Origin: an uncultured Eggerthella sp. | GTDB lineage: Bacteria > Actinomycetota > Coriobacteriia > Coriobacteriales > Eggerthellaceae | Assembly (NCBI GenBank): GCA_900542525.1 | Contig: UQNZ01000004.1 | Location: 1-64,000 of the forward strand | Direction: 5' to 3' | Length of the DNA: 64,000 nucleotides | In this document: positions 1-8,303 of the stretch, in pieces | Position numbering within the stretch: position 1 is the first letter of the stretch | How the letters are laid out: each line of letters starts with the position of its first letter | Notes under the pieces: generated by a model | Seen by the model: the letters and a program-made list of their open reading frames with translations, nothing else | What the model was told of the DNA's origin: nothing | The model's database searches: none | Made by a program: the position numbers and the translations under genes

Positions 1-47
1 GATAAAACAAGGACGAAATCGTAAAAATGGAGCACTATTGTTTTATC
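1..47. repeat. 10-bp perfect inverted repeat at window edge
   Basis: GATAAAACAA at 1-10 is repeated inverted at 38-47 with a 27-bp spacer. No gene was found in 1-403. The repeat lies outside the first integrase module and could be part of a mobile-element end or an operator. It cannot be judged without sequence to the left of the window. Confidence 0.4.
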
Positions 48-310
48 GAGTGGGAATAGCGGAAAACGGCATACCACTACCAGAACGCCCCGCTCAGAGC
101 GCTGTTGCATCCATTTAAAGCTCTCGTTTCGCGTCATCAGAGCGTCATCACGAGGGATGGAAATCCACAATTTCCGATGACGGTACGCGAGAACCTTCTG
201 ACAATCTATGTCTTCGTTATTCGATGCTTGGCTGGCAATCCTTCCTGCTTTCGTCGTCTGAGACGATCATAGACGCAAGGAGGATTGCGTGTGCACGAGA
301 GAGATCCGCA

Positions 311-340
311 TAGTCCCGCTAAGTCCCGCTAAGTCCCGCA
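311..340. repeat. Three tandem copies of a 10-bp unit
   Basis: The unit (T/A)AGTCCCGC(T/A) occurs three times head to tail at 311-320, 321-330 and 331-340, and a partial copy follows. It lies 64 bp beyond the 3' end of the CopG gene of the first integrase module. Short direct repeats in this position are typical of arm-type binding sites of tyrosine integrases; that role is inference. Nothing else was recognised in 1-403 except a small 13-bp dyad at 254-266. Confidence 0.6.
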
Positions 341-403
341 TAGTCACTTATTCACAGGAAACGCATGATTCAAGTAATTGCGAGATGGTTTCCTCGTGGC
401 TCG

Positions 404-769
404 TTACTCCCTTTCGAGATCCAGGATCCTCTCCACGGCATCGAAGTCCTCCTCGCCGTACCTGGCGAAAGCGGCCATGAGAGCTGATAGCCATCTGACC
501 TCGTCGAGAAGGATGTCATCGTCGAGCTGGGTCGGGATCGTAAGCGCATCCAACTTGTTCGCGATCCGCTCTGCGTAGCATTTGAGGGACTTCACCACGC
601 GGCTGCTCGGAACGACGATTACCTGCTTGTCGAGTGCCCGCCTCGTGAGGTAGTCCTGCTTCGTGAGTCCGCTCAGTCGCACCAGCTCGTCGATCTCGGC
701 AGCCTGTCCCGGCGTGAGCCAGAATGTGATCGTCTTTGACCTTTTCCGTGCTTCCTTCGGACAGCTCAT
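404..769 (-). CDS. CopG/MobC-like ribbon-helix-helix protein
   Basis: A 121-residue basic protein that begins with a KRSKTITFWLT stretch followed by a predicted helix pair, the layout of ribbon-helix-helix DNA-binding and plasmid MobC-like proteins. The central part reads SGLTKQDYLTRRALDK and VVPSSRVVKSL, which recurs almost unchanged in the protein at 17071-17451. The start overlaps the end of the integrase gene by 4 bp, so the two are translationally coupled. Proteins of this type help assemble a relaxosome or repress element genes; no relaxase is present in the window, so an accessory or regulatory role for the element is most likely. The exact function is not known. Confidence 0.7.
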   Translation of the reverse strand: MSCPKEARKRSKTITFWLTPGQAAEIDELVRLSGLTKQDYLTRRALDKQVIVVPSSRVVKSLKCYAERIANKLDALTIPTQLDDDILLDEVRWLSALMAAFARYGEEDFDAVERILDLERE

Positions 770-1839
770 CGCATTCCTCCTTCCGCTTCAAGCGCATTGG
801 ATATGTCATGCTGCCTTGTTGGGAAGAGGTGGGCGTAGGTGTAGGTGACCGAGATCGAGGAGTGTCCTATCCTCTCTGCGATCGCTGGAGCCGGGAATCC
901 AAGGTCGATGAGAAGCGAAACGTGGCTGTGGCGCAGGTCGTGTACGCGGATTCTGGGAAGCCCAGCCCTCTCGGTGGCCGCTTGCATCTGCTTTCGCATC
1001 TTGTCATGTGTGAAGGGGAAGATGCGCTCGTGCGGCTGGATGCCCTTGAGATACATCACCGCACTCAGCTCCTCTTCGAGGAACGGAGGCATCTGGATCA
1101 CGCGTCGGGAGGTACTTGTCTTGGGCAAGCTCATCTCGTAGTGATTTCCGACCTTTGAAATGCCCCTTCTCACCATGATGACGCCTCGATTGAAGTCGAT
1201 ATCGTCGCCCGTGAGCGCGAGCAGCTCTCCCAAGCGCAATCCACACCAGTAGAGAATCTCGAACGCGCAGTGTGCAATAGGGTCGTCCTCGATCTGCTTC
1301 GCGAAGGTGAGGTACTCTGCTTTCGTCCAGAAGCTCATCTCCTTGGCCTTCTTCTTTCCCATCTTGCGAAGCCCTTTCATGGGGTTTCGCTCGAGCCGAT
1401 AGAAGTTGGCCGCATGATTCAGGATCGCATCGAGTTGGTTGTTGATAGTTCTGAGATAGGTCGGTGAATAGCGAGAGCCATCTTTTCTACGCATGGATCG
1501 CATGAGGTCTTGCCAGAGCAGTATGTCTTGAGTCGAGAGCTCTTCGATGAATGTTGCTCCCAGATAAGGTTCGATTTTGTCCTTGAAGATAGCGACTTTA
1601 TTTTCCCAAGTGCTCGCGGCGACTGTTGGCCTGATATCGCGGGTATACACTCTGAAGAACTCTGAGAGGGTCAAGGTTCTGATATTTGCCTCGGATTTGA
1701 GTCTTCGTTCCCATTCCTCTGCTGCTTCTTTTGTTTTGAAACCTCGTTTGGTTGTTCGCTTTGGTGTGCCGCTCGCATCTTTGAATCGACACGACGAAAC
1801 CCAGCAGCCCTTTGCTTTGTCTCTGTAAATTGTCATCAT
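766..1839 (-). CDS. Tyrosine recombinase / integrase (element 1)
   Basis: A 357-residue phage-type integrase. It has an N-terminal arm-binding domain (about 1-50, rich in basic residues), a SAM-like core-binding domain (about 57-155) and a catalytic domain. Visible catalytic residues are R202 in CGLRLGELLAL, H300 and R303 in HDLRHSHVSLL, H326 in GHSSIS and the nucleophile Y335 in TYAHLFP. Length and domain order are normal for the family, so it should be active. It would integrate and excise the element carrying the AbiE and Gabija genes. It shares layout and motifs with the integrase at 17458-18594. The start is preceded by AAAGGA. It is transcribed toward the left edge, where direct repeats are found. 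Confidence 0.93.
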   Translation of the reverse strand: MMTIYRDKAKGCWVSSCRFKDASGTPKRTTKRGFKTKEAAEEWERRLKSEANIRTLTLSEFFRVYTRDIRPTVAASTWENKVAIFKDKIEPYLGATFIEELSTQDILLWQDLMRSMRRKDGSRYSPTYLRTINNQLDAILNHAANFYRLERNPMKGLRKMGKKKAKEMSFWTKAEYLTFAKQIEDDPIAHCAFEILYWCGLRLGELLALTGDDIDFNRGVIMVRRGISKVGNHYEMSLPKTSTSRRVIQMPPFLEEELSAVMYLKGIQPHERIFPFTHDKMRKQMQAATERAGLPRIRVHDLRHSHVSLLIDLGFPAPAIAERIGHSSISVTYTYAHLFPTRQHDISNALEAEGGMR

Positions 1840-1932
1840 TATTCCTTTCTGTTTGACTGTATTGGCAAAGTAACCATCTCAAATGCAAACGAAATTCGGA
1901 AAGCACGCACCAAGTGAATATTAGGCGTAATA

Positions 1933-1967
1933 TGTCAAAACTATAGTGTTTGCGCTATACTAATGGC
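1933..1967 (+). promoter_or_regulatory. Probable promoter/operator of abiE, leaderless start
   Basis: TATACT at 1956-1961 is a good -10 box ending 7 nt before the ATG at 1968, and no ribosome binding site precedes that ATG, so the transcript may be leaderless. A TATAG/CTATA dyad (1942-1959) overlaps the -10 region and would suit autorepression by AbiEi, which is known for the family. The -35 (TGTCAA at 1933) is weak. Confidence 0.5.
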
Positions 1968-2492
1968 ATGTCAAAGATAGAAAAGATATACGATGCTGTT
2001 GACGATTTCGGCCTGATTACATCCTTGGAGGCATCAAGGTTAGGGATGTCGAATGCAGAGCTTGTTCAACAGGCAGCAAAAGGAAAGCTAGTCAGGGTCG
2101 CGCGAGGTGTGTATCGAATGCCTGTGTGGCCGGCTCAGCCAGAAGCTCCTTACGCTACAGCCGTGAAGGCCGTTGGCGAAGATGCTTTTCTCTACGGAGA
2201 GTCCGTAGTAGCTCTTTTAAATCTTGCGCCGACGAATCCTACGGTCATGCTTGTTGCATCGCCGAAAAGAATCAGACGAAATCTCGGCAATGGCGCGAAG
2301 GTTATTCAGATTACGGGTGTTACCCCCGTAATGATTGAAGGAATTCATTGTCAACCCATCGCGTCCGCCATTGCCGCGGCTGCGAAGACCATGGGGTCTT
2401 CGCGTGCGCTTGATGCTGCGCGAGAGGCGCGGACTCGCGGATTGATATCTTGCGATGAGCTGAGCTGGATCGAAAGAGAAGTGTTTGCATGA
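1968..2492 (+). CDS. abiEi: AbiEi-type antitoxin of type IV toxin-antitoxin
   Basis: A 174-residue protein with an N-terminal winged helix-turn-helix (about 1-50: SLEASRLGMSNAELVQ followed by GKLVRVARGVYR), the hallmark of AbiEi antitoxins, followed by the AbiEi C-terminal domain. AbiEi binds its own promoter and neutralises the AbiEii nucleotidyltransferase. The ATG at 1968 is preferred over an upstream TTG at 1950, because the -10 box overlaps the TTG. The stop overlaps the start of abiEii by 4 bp (ATGA). The pair is a phage-defence/abortive-infection module, and it lies next to Gabija genes. Confidence 0.88.
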   Translation: MSKIEKIYDAVDDFGLITSLEASRLGMSNAELVQQAAKGKLVRVARGVYRMPVWPAQPEAPYATAVKAVGEDAFLYGESVVALLNLAPTNPTVMLVASPKRIRRNLGNGAKVIQITGVTPVMIEGIHCQPIASAIAAAAKTMGSSRALDAAREARTRGLISCDELSWIEREVFA

Positions 2493-3307
2493 CAAAGAAA
2501 CCCAACAGCATGCGTCACCTGGATGATGCCATCAGGAGAATTTCCGGAAGAACTGTGCAGGACTTTATACGAACGAGGACGATACTGGCAAATGCTATCG
2601 TGGCAAGTATGCTTCCCGATGGCGTAATCAAGGGCGGTAGTGCCATCAAGATGCGCTACGGTGATGCTGTCACCCGTTTTACGACCGATCTTGATACGGC
2701 AACTGCATCAAATCCCGAGTTATACATCGAGCGGTTAAGCCGGTCACTCCGTGCTGGATGGGAGGGGTTTGGCGGATCCGTTGTCGCTCGCAACCCCGCA
2801 TCGCCTAAAGGCATTCCAAAAGATTATGTAATGCATCCTTATGATGTAAAGCTTACATATCTCGGTAAGGCATGGTGCACAGTTCCCCTTGAAGTCGGTC
2901 ATAATGAGATTGACGATACCGAAAATGCGGAATGGGTGGAGTTGTCTGATGCTGCAAAGCTTTTCGAGGAGCTTGGTTTTCCTGTGCCTAGGCGGGTTCC
3001 AATCATGTCTCTTGAACATCAGGTGGCTCAGAAGTTACATGCTGTTTCAGCAGGTGGCGACAGGGCACGCGACCTTATTGACCTTCAGCTCATCGTAAAG
3101 AGATCGCCGCTAGATTTAGCGGCTGTAAAGACAGTTTGTGAGCGCCTGTTCGCTTACAGGCAAGCGCAAGGGTGGCCACCAGAAGTTGCCCCTTTACCAG
3201 GATGGGCCGAACTATACGCAATACAGTCTGATGGTCTATCCGTACTTCCTACCGTAGAAGAAGCGATCATCTGGGTAAACGAGCTTATTGCCAGTATCAA
3301 CGAATGA
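2489..3307 (+). CDS. abiEii: AbiEii-type nucleotidyltransferase toxin
   Basis: A 272-residue member of the AbiEii/AbiGii family. The nucleotidyltransferase signature is visible: GGS at 49-51 and the acidic pair D67/D69 in FTTDLDTA. A conserved LEHQVAQKLHAV helix and a following DLIDLQL segment, typical of the family, come later (about 175-205). Known members inhibit growth by transferring nucleotides, in some cases to tRNA, when the antitoxin is lost. The gene is translationally coupled to abiEi. Length is within the usual 250-300 range and no damage is visible. Confidence 0.9.
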   Translation: MTKKPNSMRHLDDAIRRISGRTVQDFIRTRTILANAIVASMLPDGVIKGGSAIKMRYGDAVTRFTTDLDTATASNPELYIERLSRSLRAGWEGFGGSVVARNPASPKGIPKDYVMHPYDVKLTYLGKAWCTVPLEVGHNEIDDTENAEWVELSDAAKLFEELGFPVPRRVPIMSLEHQVAQKLHAVSAGGDRARDLIDLQLIVKRSPLDLAAVKTVCERLFAYRQAQGWPPEVAPLPGWAELYAIQSDGLSVLPTVEEAIIWVNELIASINE

Positions 3308-3427
3308 GAGTGGTTTTGATGAATGATAGATATCTCAAAATGAGAAAACGAGGACGACGAACTCTTTTCTCTATAACAATATTTGGCTATATGCACATAT
3401 TATGTGTTGCTTAGGAATTGAGGGGCA

Positions 3428-5284
3428 ATGCAAGAGATCAGACTTGACAGAGTCCATATCCAGAATTTTCGATCAGTCGAGGAGCTCTCCTTAGATCTTC
3501 CAAACGACGCAATATTGTTTGGGCAAAACGACGCTGGGAAAACGAATATCATCACAGCAATTCAAATTGCACTTGCGAGAGGAGATGTCGAACCTGAAGA
3601 TGTCTATGTATCAAAGGCTCTTCCTTCTCCCGACAAACGCGAAATAATTATTGATTTACGATTTGTCCCAATCAACCCAGAAGGCGAGCGCATTGAGGCC
3701 TTTCCAGATAATTGGTTGCTTCATTTTGGATCGGCCGTAGCTTTCGACCAACAAATGCAGCAGTTCTTTGCATATAGAACCGTGTTTTCTTTTGATGAAA
3801 CTACGGAAAGGTATTCAAAACAACGACTTCTAATTACGTCCTGGGAAGAGGATGCGATTACTCTGGGTAACACCTTATCTGCAGGAATTATGAAGGCATT
3901 TGATTGTATATCTCTCGACGCACAAAGAGATATGACCAAAGAGCTCAATGAACGATATTCGCGTTGGAATCAGGAAATGGCTCGTATTAAAATCGATAAA
4001 ACGCAAACAGAGAATATTGAGGAACAATTAGTCAGTCTCGGAAATACCATCGTTTCAAACAGCCCGTTTCTCACTGACGCACAATCTGAAATACAGCTAA
4101 TTGAATCTGATGTTAGTGAATCGGCTGCAATATATCCGATTTCTAGAAACATTAATGATCTTTACAAGGGTCTAGATGTTTATCTTACGCGTCATGAAGG
4201 TGTGCCTTTGTCTCTTTCACATTATGGCTCAGGCTCAAAAAGCAAAGCCGTATTCGCATCAATGAGGACGCTGATTAAACAAGGGGCTGAAGGCGCTGGA
4301 GAGTCACCATATTACTGTTTGGCGATTTTTGAGGAGCCCGAAGCTCACATTCATCCACAAGCGCAAAAAAGACTTGCCCAAAGTTTTCGCAGTTTGGACA
4401 CACAGAGAATCATGACAACGCATTCTCCGTATATTTTGTCTATGTCAGATATTTCTGCATATGTTTTTGTAAGCCACAATGGCGGGAAAACAAACTGTTC
4501 CCTTCCCTCTGATCTCAAGAAACATCTAGAAAAAGATGACTTTGAGGCAATCAAAAATAGAATCCTCAGCACGCGTGGAGAAATCTTGTTCTCCTCAGCG
4601 GTTGCCCTTGCTGAGGGGCAAACAGAAGAACAAACCCTTCCTCTCTTTTATGAACGAAAGTTCGGGAGGCATCCTTTTGAGGACGGCGTGAGCATAATCG
4701 GAGTAGATGGACACGCTTATAAACCCTTTGTTGCGATTTTAGACATGCTAGATATACCTTGGTTCATCTTCAGCGATGGCGAAGAAAATGTAGTTAAGAA
4801 TGTATCAAAGCAGTTGAAAGACCTAGGGATTATTAGTGCTGACGAAAGTCTTCGCGATTGTGACAGATGTATTGTGTTGGATCCTGGCCTCAATTTCGAA
4901 ACGTACCTTATTGATGCAGGGTATCAGGACGAAATAATTCAAGCTATTAATTCCGCAGAGGATGAAGATGAGAACGTTTCTGAGCCCTATTTTGATTACT
5001 TCATTCGCACGCGCAACGGTACGGCAGAAAGAATAGCAACAGATCAGACATGTGATAAATGCAACCAAAAAATTTGGACCCAAGGGACAAGAGATTATTC
5101 CGGTGACGAAGGAGTGATTAAAGCCCTGAAGGATTGCATGAAAAACGGGAAAGTCAAATACTCGGCGGAAATAGCAAAACACATCATTCAAGGAACGGAA
5201 AACCCCTGTGTTCCTGAAATGATTGACTTATTCCTAGGCCTATTCAACGGGCAGACAGGACAACCCAATGAAGTTATCGAATAA
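3428..5284 (+). CDS. gajA: GajA-like OLD-family ATPase/nuclease (Gabija)
   Basis: A 618-residue protein with an ABC-type ATPase domain followed by a Toprim nuclease domain. Visible motifs are Walker A GQNDAGKT (32-39), the signature YGSGSK (266-271), Walker B CLAIFEEPEAH (297-307), the H-loop THSPY (331-335), and Toprim acidic residues E396 (LAEGQTEEQ) and D450 (IFSDGEE). In Gabija, GajA is a sequence-specific DNA nicking endonuclease held off by nucleotides and released during phage infection. The next gene, a UvrD-like helicase, overlaps by 17 bp, which is the diagnostic Gabija pairing. The RBS GAGGGG precedes the ATG. A CxxC pair (TCDKCNQ) near the C-terminus is unusual. Lower GC than the right half of the window suggests transfer. 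Confidence 0.88.
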   Translation: MQEIRLDRVHIQNFRSVEELSLDLPNDAILFGQNDAGKTNIITAIQIALARGDVEPEDVYVSKALPSPDKREIIIDLRFVPINPEGERIEAFPDNWLLHFGSAVAFDQQMQQFFAYRTVFSFDETTERYSKQRLLITSWEEDAITLGNTLSAGIMKAFDCISLDAQRDMTKELNERYSRWNQEMARIKIDKTQTENIEEQLVSLGNTIVSNSPFLTDAQSEIQLIESDVSESAAIYPISRNINDLYKGLDVYLTRHEGVPLSLSHYGSGSKSKAVFASMRTLIKQGAEGAGESPYYCLAIFEEPEAHIHPQAQKRLAQSFRSLDTQRIMTTHSPYILSMSDISAYVFVSHNGGKTNCSLPSDLKKHLEKDDFEAIKNRILSTRGEILFSSAVALAEGQTEEQTLPLFYERKFGRHPFEDGVSIIGVDGHAYKPFVAILDMLDIPWFIFSDGEENVVKNVSKQLKDLGIISADESLRDCDRCIVLDPGLNFETYLIDAGYQDEIIQAINSAEDEDENVSEPYFDYFIRTRNGTAERIATDQTCDKCNQKIWTQGTRDYSGDEGVIKALKDCMKNGKVKYSAEIAKHIIQGTENPCVPEMIDLFLGLFNGQTGQPNEVIE

Positions 5285-7148
5285 TCAAAGAAATGCGGTA
5301 TATACAAACTCAAAGTATTGTTGCGTAACTGCGGGCGCAGGCAGTGGCAAAACAAGGGTTTTGACCGAACGTATCCGTCGTCTTCTTGCGCAGTATGGAG
5401 AAGGCGAGAAGATGCTCGCCGTGACTTTCAGCAACAAAGCAGCGGATGAATTGCGCCAACGCCTTCTAGAGACATATTCAGAAGCGGAATTACAAAAAAA
5501 AGTTTTTGTTGGGACAATTCACAATTTCTGTATGGAAATGATTCTTCAACGGGGACAGGCTATTGGTTTATCTAGCGACTTGCATATTTTCGAGGACACT
5601 AAAGATAGGCTTGAGATTTTAGTCGGCGTGATAGAAGATAATCCGCGGATTAAAAAGGAATGTCTTTCTCCTAACGGTTCATACGATTCAAAGAAGTTGC
5701 GAAATCTCCTCGAAACTATTAGCAAATTCAAAAGGAATTTGGGACTTTCTGAAAAATATCCGAGTGACTCGGCTTTTCGAATCTTATATCAGGATTACCA
5801 AGATGCTTTATTAGCCCAAAACGCTATTGATTTCGACGATATCCTTCTATATGCATACGAAATACTTACCTCTAAACCGCAGATAGCGAAGCTTTACCAG
5901 AGAATTTATCTTGCTGTATGCGTAGATGAAGCTCAAGATCTAAATAAAGCCCAATATGAAGTAATAAAAGCTTTCTCAGGAGATGCTGCAGATATTTTTA
6001 TGGTTGGCGATCCAAACCAGGCGATTTATGGATTCAATGGGTCGTCATCGCGTTACATGACAAATGCTTTTATTTCTGATTACCCTGATGTTGAGCAGAT
6101 TATTCTTTCTGAAAACTATCGTTCTTCCAAATCTGTTATCGATGCAGCAAAGGTAATTGAGCCTGATTTTTCAATGGAAGGCGTTCTTCCGATTCAGGGT
6201 GATTTTGAAATACACGATCTTGATGATGAACACGATGAGGCAGAATGGATATGCACAAAGATCACCTCCTTACTTTCTCACGGGCACCCAGACATCGATC
6301 ACAAGATTAATCTTAGTGATGTTGCTGTTCTAGCGAGAAACAGGTACGTATTCTCCCCATTGGAGGATGCATTGAAAGACTGCAATATTGCTTATCAACT
6401 CAAAGAAGCTTCTTCTTCGGGAATTGGAAGTGAATCATCTTTGTTCCAAGCATTTGATTTGGGATTACGCCTTATTGTAAATACAAGCGATATGCTTCAT
6501 AGGCGAAGCTTATTAAAGCTGCTCGGGGCAGGTAATACCCAATCGTTGGAGGAAATTTGTAGAGATAAAAATACGATTGAGCGATTAGGGATAAAGCAGA
6601 CAATATGTCTTGAAGAAGCTTGGGCGGAACTACAGACCTCGTCGCAGTTTGATTTTTCAAAGATTCTCGAACTTTTTAATACGCTAGCTGAAGATGAAAA
6701 TGCTTTTTGTGAAGACGACGACAGATTGCTGGTCGTAAAAGATCTTCAGAATTGGGAATCTCATTGGAAAGAATACTGTCGAAATACCTTTGTCGATAAA
6801 CGCTCTCTTTCTGATTTGATTCGTTCGATTGCGTTAGGGACAACAAAAGTCATACAAGAGATTGACTCTGACTCAATAACACTCTCAACTGTACACACGT
6901 CAAAAGGGTTAGAGTATGACATCGTTTTCATTATGGGCTTGAATGAAGGAACCTTTCCAGATTATCGAGCTATTAATGATAGAAGCCAGATTATCGAGGA
7001 GAAGCATAATATGTTTGTTGCTATTACGCGTTCGAAACGATTGTGCTATCTGACTTTCCCTCAAAAGAAAATGATGCCATGGGGCGAAATGAAGCATCAA
7101 CAAGCTTCACGTTTTATAACAGCTCTTAAAGAATCGAAAGCTTCCTAA
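5268..7148 (+). CDS. gajB: GajB-like UvrD/Rep helicase (Gabija)
   Basis: A 626-residue superfamily 1A helicase. Motifs visible in order: Walker A TAGAGSGKT (21-29), motif Ic VTFSNKAADELRQRL, motif II CVDEAQDLNKAQ, motif III MVGDPNQAIYGFNG, motif IV ENYRSSKSVI, motif V STVHTSKGLEYD and motif VI MFVAITRSKR. In Gabija systems GajB senses or processes DNA ends and works with GajA to degrade or nick phage DNA. It overlaps gajA by 17 bp and is followed by a strong hairpin terminator about 180 bp downstream. It is somewhat longer than the best-studied GajB proteins (about 500 residues) but complete in motifs. Confidence 0.87.
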   Translation: MKLSNNQRNAVYTNSKYCCVTAGAGSGKTRVLTERIRRLLAQYGEGEKMLAVTFSNKAADELRQRLLETYSEAELQKKVFVGTIHNFCMEMILQRGQAIGLSSDLHIFEDTKDRLEILVGVIEDNPRIKKECLSPNGSYDSKKLRNLLETISKFKRNLGLSEKYPSDSAFRILYQDYQDALLAQNAIDFDDILLYAYEILTSKPQIAKLYQRIYLAVCVDEAQDLNKAQYEVIKAFSGDAADIFMVGDPNQAIYGFNGSSSRYMTNAFISDYPDVEQIILSENYRSSKSVIDAAKVIEPDFSMEGVLPIQGDFEIHDLDDEHDEAEWICTKITSLLSHGHPDIDHKINLSDVAVLARNRYVFSPLEDALKDCNIAYQLKEASSSGIGSESSLFQAFDLGLRLIVNTSDMLHRRSLLKLLGAGNTQSLEEICRDKNTIERLGIKQTICLEEAWAELQTSSQFDFSKILELFNTLAEDENAFCEDDDRLLVVKDLQNWESHWKEYCRNTFVDKRSLSDLIRSIALGTTKVIQEIDSDSITLSTVHTSKGLEYDIVFIMGLNEGTFPDYRAINDRSQIIEEKHNMFVAITRSKRLCYLTFPQKKMMPWGEMKHQQASRFITALKESKAS

Positions 7149-7326
7149 CGGTGGCATATCAACGGAAGATACGAAGAGCGAAGAGAAATCATGGTAACGG
7201 AGGACATGCATAAGGCATACGCAGGAGAACCGTGTCTCGGCTGCCTTTACGGCAAAGCAAAGTTTGCAATGCAGAGCTAGTAGCGCACGTCGCCTATTAG
7301 GTATCTCATAACAACTGCCCGCTCAG
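7149..7326 (+). other. Intergenic, possible 29-residue ORF
   Basis: The stretch after gajB contains an ORF 7191-7280 (ATG, 29 codons, with a CLGCLYG motif) that has no convincing ribosome binding site. It is noted only for completeness; no function is proposed. Confidence 0.2.
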
Positions 7327-7362
7327 ACCCACTGGGACAAATTGTCCCAGTGGGTTTTCCTT
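7327..7362 (+). terminator. Strong hairpin terminator after Gabija
   Basis: ACCCACTGGGACAA (7327-7340) pairs perfectly with TTGTCCCAGTGGGT (7342-7355) and is followed by TTTCC. The long GC-rich stem next to a short T run fits intrinsic termination of the gajAB transcript. Confidence 0.75.
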
Positions 7363-7476
7363 ATGAAGCCTACTGCGATTTACTCCGCGGGGATCGTTCC
7401 GAGTGGTTTGCATGTGATGGCGGCTCGATTTTGATCAGATTACGCATGATTTCGCTCCATTTCGAGCCCTGATTTT

Positions 7477-8138
7477 TGTACTCACTTTGTACTCAGCCAT
7501 TTCTATTTGCGCTGGTAAAGCGCTATATTTTTACCCAAAAATTTACTATTTCACTATTCCTAGCGACGTTTTCGACCCCATTTTGTGACTTGTACTCAGT
7601 TGCGTGTACTCACTTGATTTTCGGGGCATGAAAAAGCCCAGTTCATACTAGGTTTTCTAATGGTCGCGAATTTATTCCCCGAAGCCCGTTAATAAATGGA
7701 GGAAATGCGTGAGTACAAAATGATGCTGTTCGGCGTCTGCACCTGCTGGAACTCTAAGGATTTGATAGGATTATCCGGACGAGAAGAGACGTATTTGACG
7801 CCATATTTCTCTCGGTTCCGGGGAGTGGGAGTGATCGCGCACATTATCGTGAGGTTTGGATTGGGTGTGTTTTGGCGTGATTCGGTGCTCTGTTGAGCGC
7901 CTCAGTTGCCTCCAAGCCACTCGAACCATAGTCTCTACAAATGCTCTCTTAGCGGTTGCTGAGGGAGCATTTCTTATGGTTGAACTGCATTGAGTAGGTA
8001 TCGATGATCGCGCTATAGGATGTCATCATCACGATAATGTGAGCTTACACTTGCATTTCGGGCATAGAACCAAAGCTGTACTCACGCGCTTCCAGACAGA
8101 TAAAAGAATCCGTCGGATTTGTACTCACCTTGTACTCA
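7477..8138. repeat. Cluster of eight TGTACTCA repeats
   Basis: The octamer TGTACTCA occurs at 7477, 7488, 7591, 7605, 8077, 8120 and 8131, and inverted at 7710. Two copies of a longer doublet (octamer, 3 bp, octamer) lie at 7477-7495 and 8120-8138 and are nearly identical over 21 bp. The stretch 7363-8226 has no convincing gene. Such short direct repeats with a fixed 11-bp step resemble arm-type sites of tyrosine integrases, so this may be an attachment region or the junction of two elements. A weak hairpin (AAATGCTC/GAGCATTT, 7939-7972) lies inside. Confidence 0.7.
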
Positions 8139-8219
8139 GAAAATGATCTCCAAAATCGACGATCGTGAAGGTGCAAATTCGGTGACGATTGCTGAACTGT
8201 ATGGCGCGAATAGAGTGGA

Positions 8220-8290
8220 TATAGTAAACTGCAAAGCAGTTAGCCCCGGGACGACCGCTGATTCAAGTCGCCGGGGCTCAATTCTTATAA
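8220..8290 (+). ncRNA. Candidate structured RNA upstream of AbiF-like gene
   Basis: Two hairpins stand in a row: AACTGC-AAA-GCAGTT (8227-8241) and AGCCCCGG (8242-8249) with CCGGGGCT (8271-8278), the latter extended by CGAC/GTCG (8252-8255, 8267-8270) around an 11-nt loop. A TATAGT box lies at 8220-8225; it would place a start inside the first hairpin, so the true 5' end may be elsewhere. No T run follows, which argues against a plain terminator. From memory of the literature, AbiF/Abi_2 HEPN genes are accompanied by conserved structured noncoding RNAs; the position here fits that. The RNA itself is inference. Confidence 0.5.
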
Positions 8291-8303
8291 GCGAAAGGAT
8301 CCG

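Noticed and set aside
289..480. 63-codon ORF with a good ribosome binding site (AAGGAGGA)
   Set aside because: It runs through the tandem repeats and then antisense to the CopG-like gene; its product has no coherent domain. The RBS may be left over from a lost gene.
7696..7896. 66-codon ORF in the TGTACTCA region
   Set aside because: No conserved motif, a repeat unit lies in its start region, and composition does not look coding.
8242..8278. GC-rich hairpin as an intrinsic terminator
   Set aside because: No T run follows and no gene ends upstream; a structured RNA before the AbiF-like gene explains it better.
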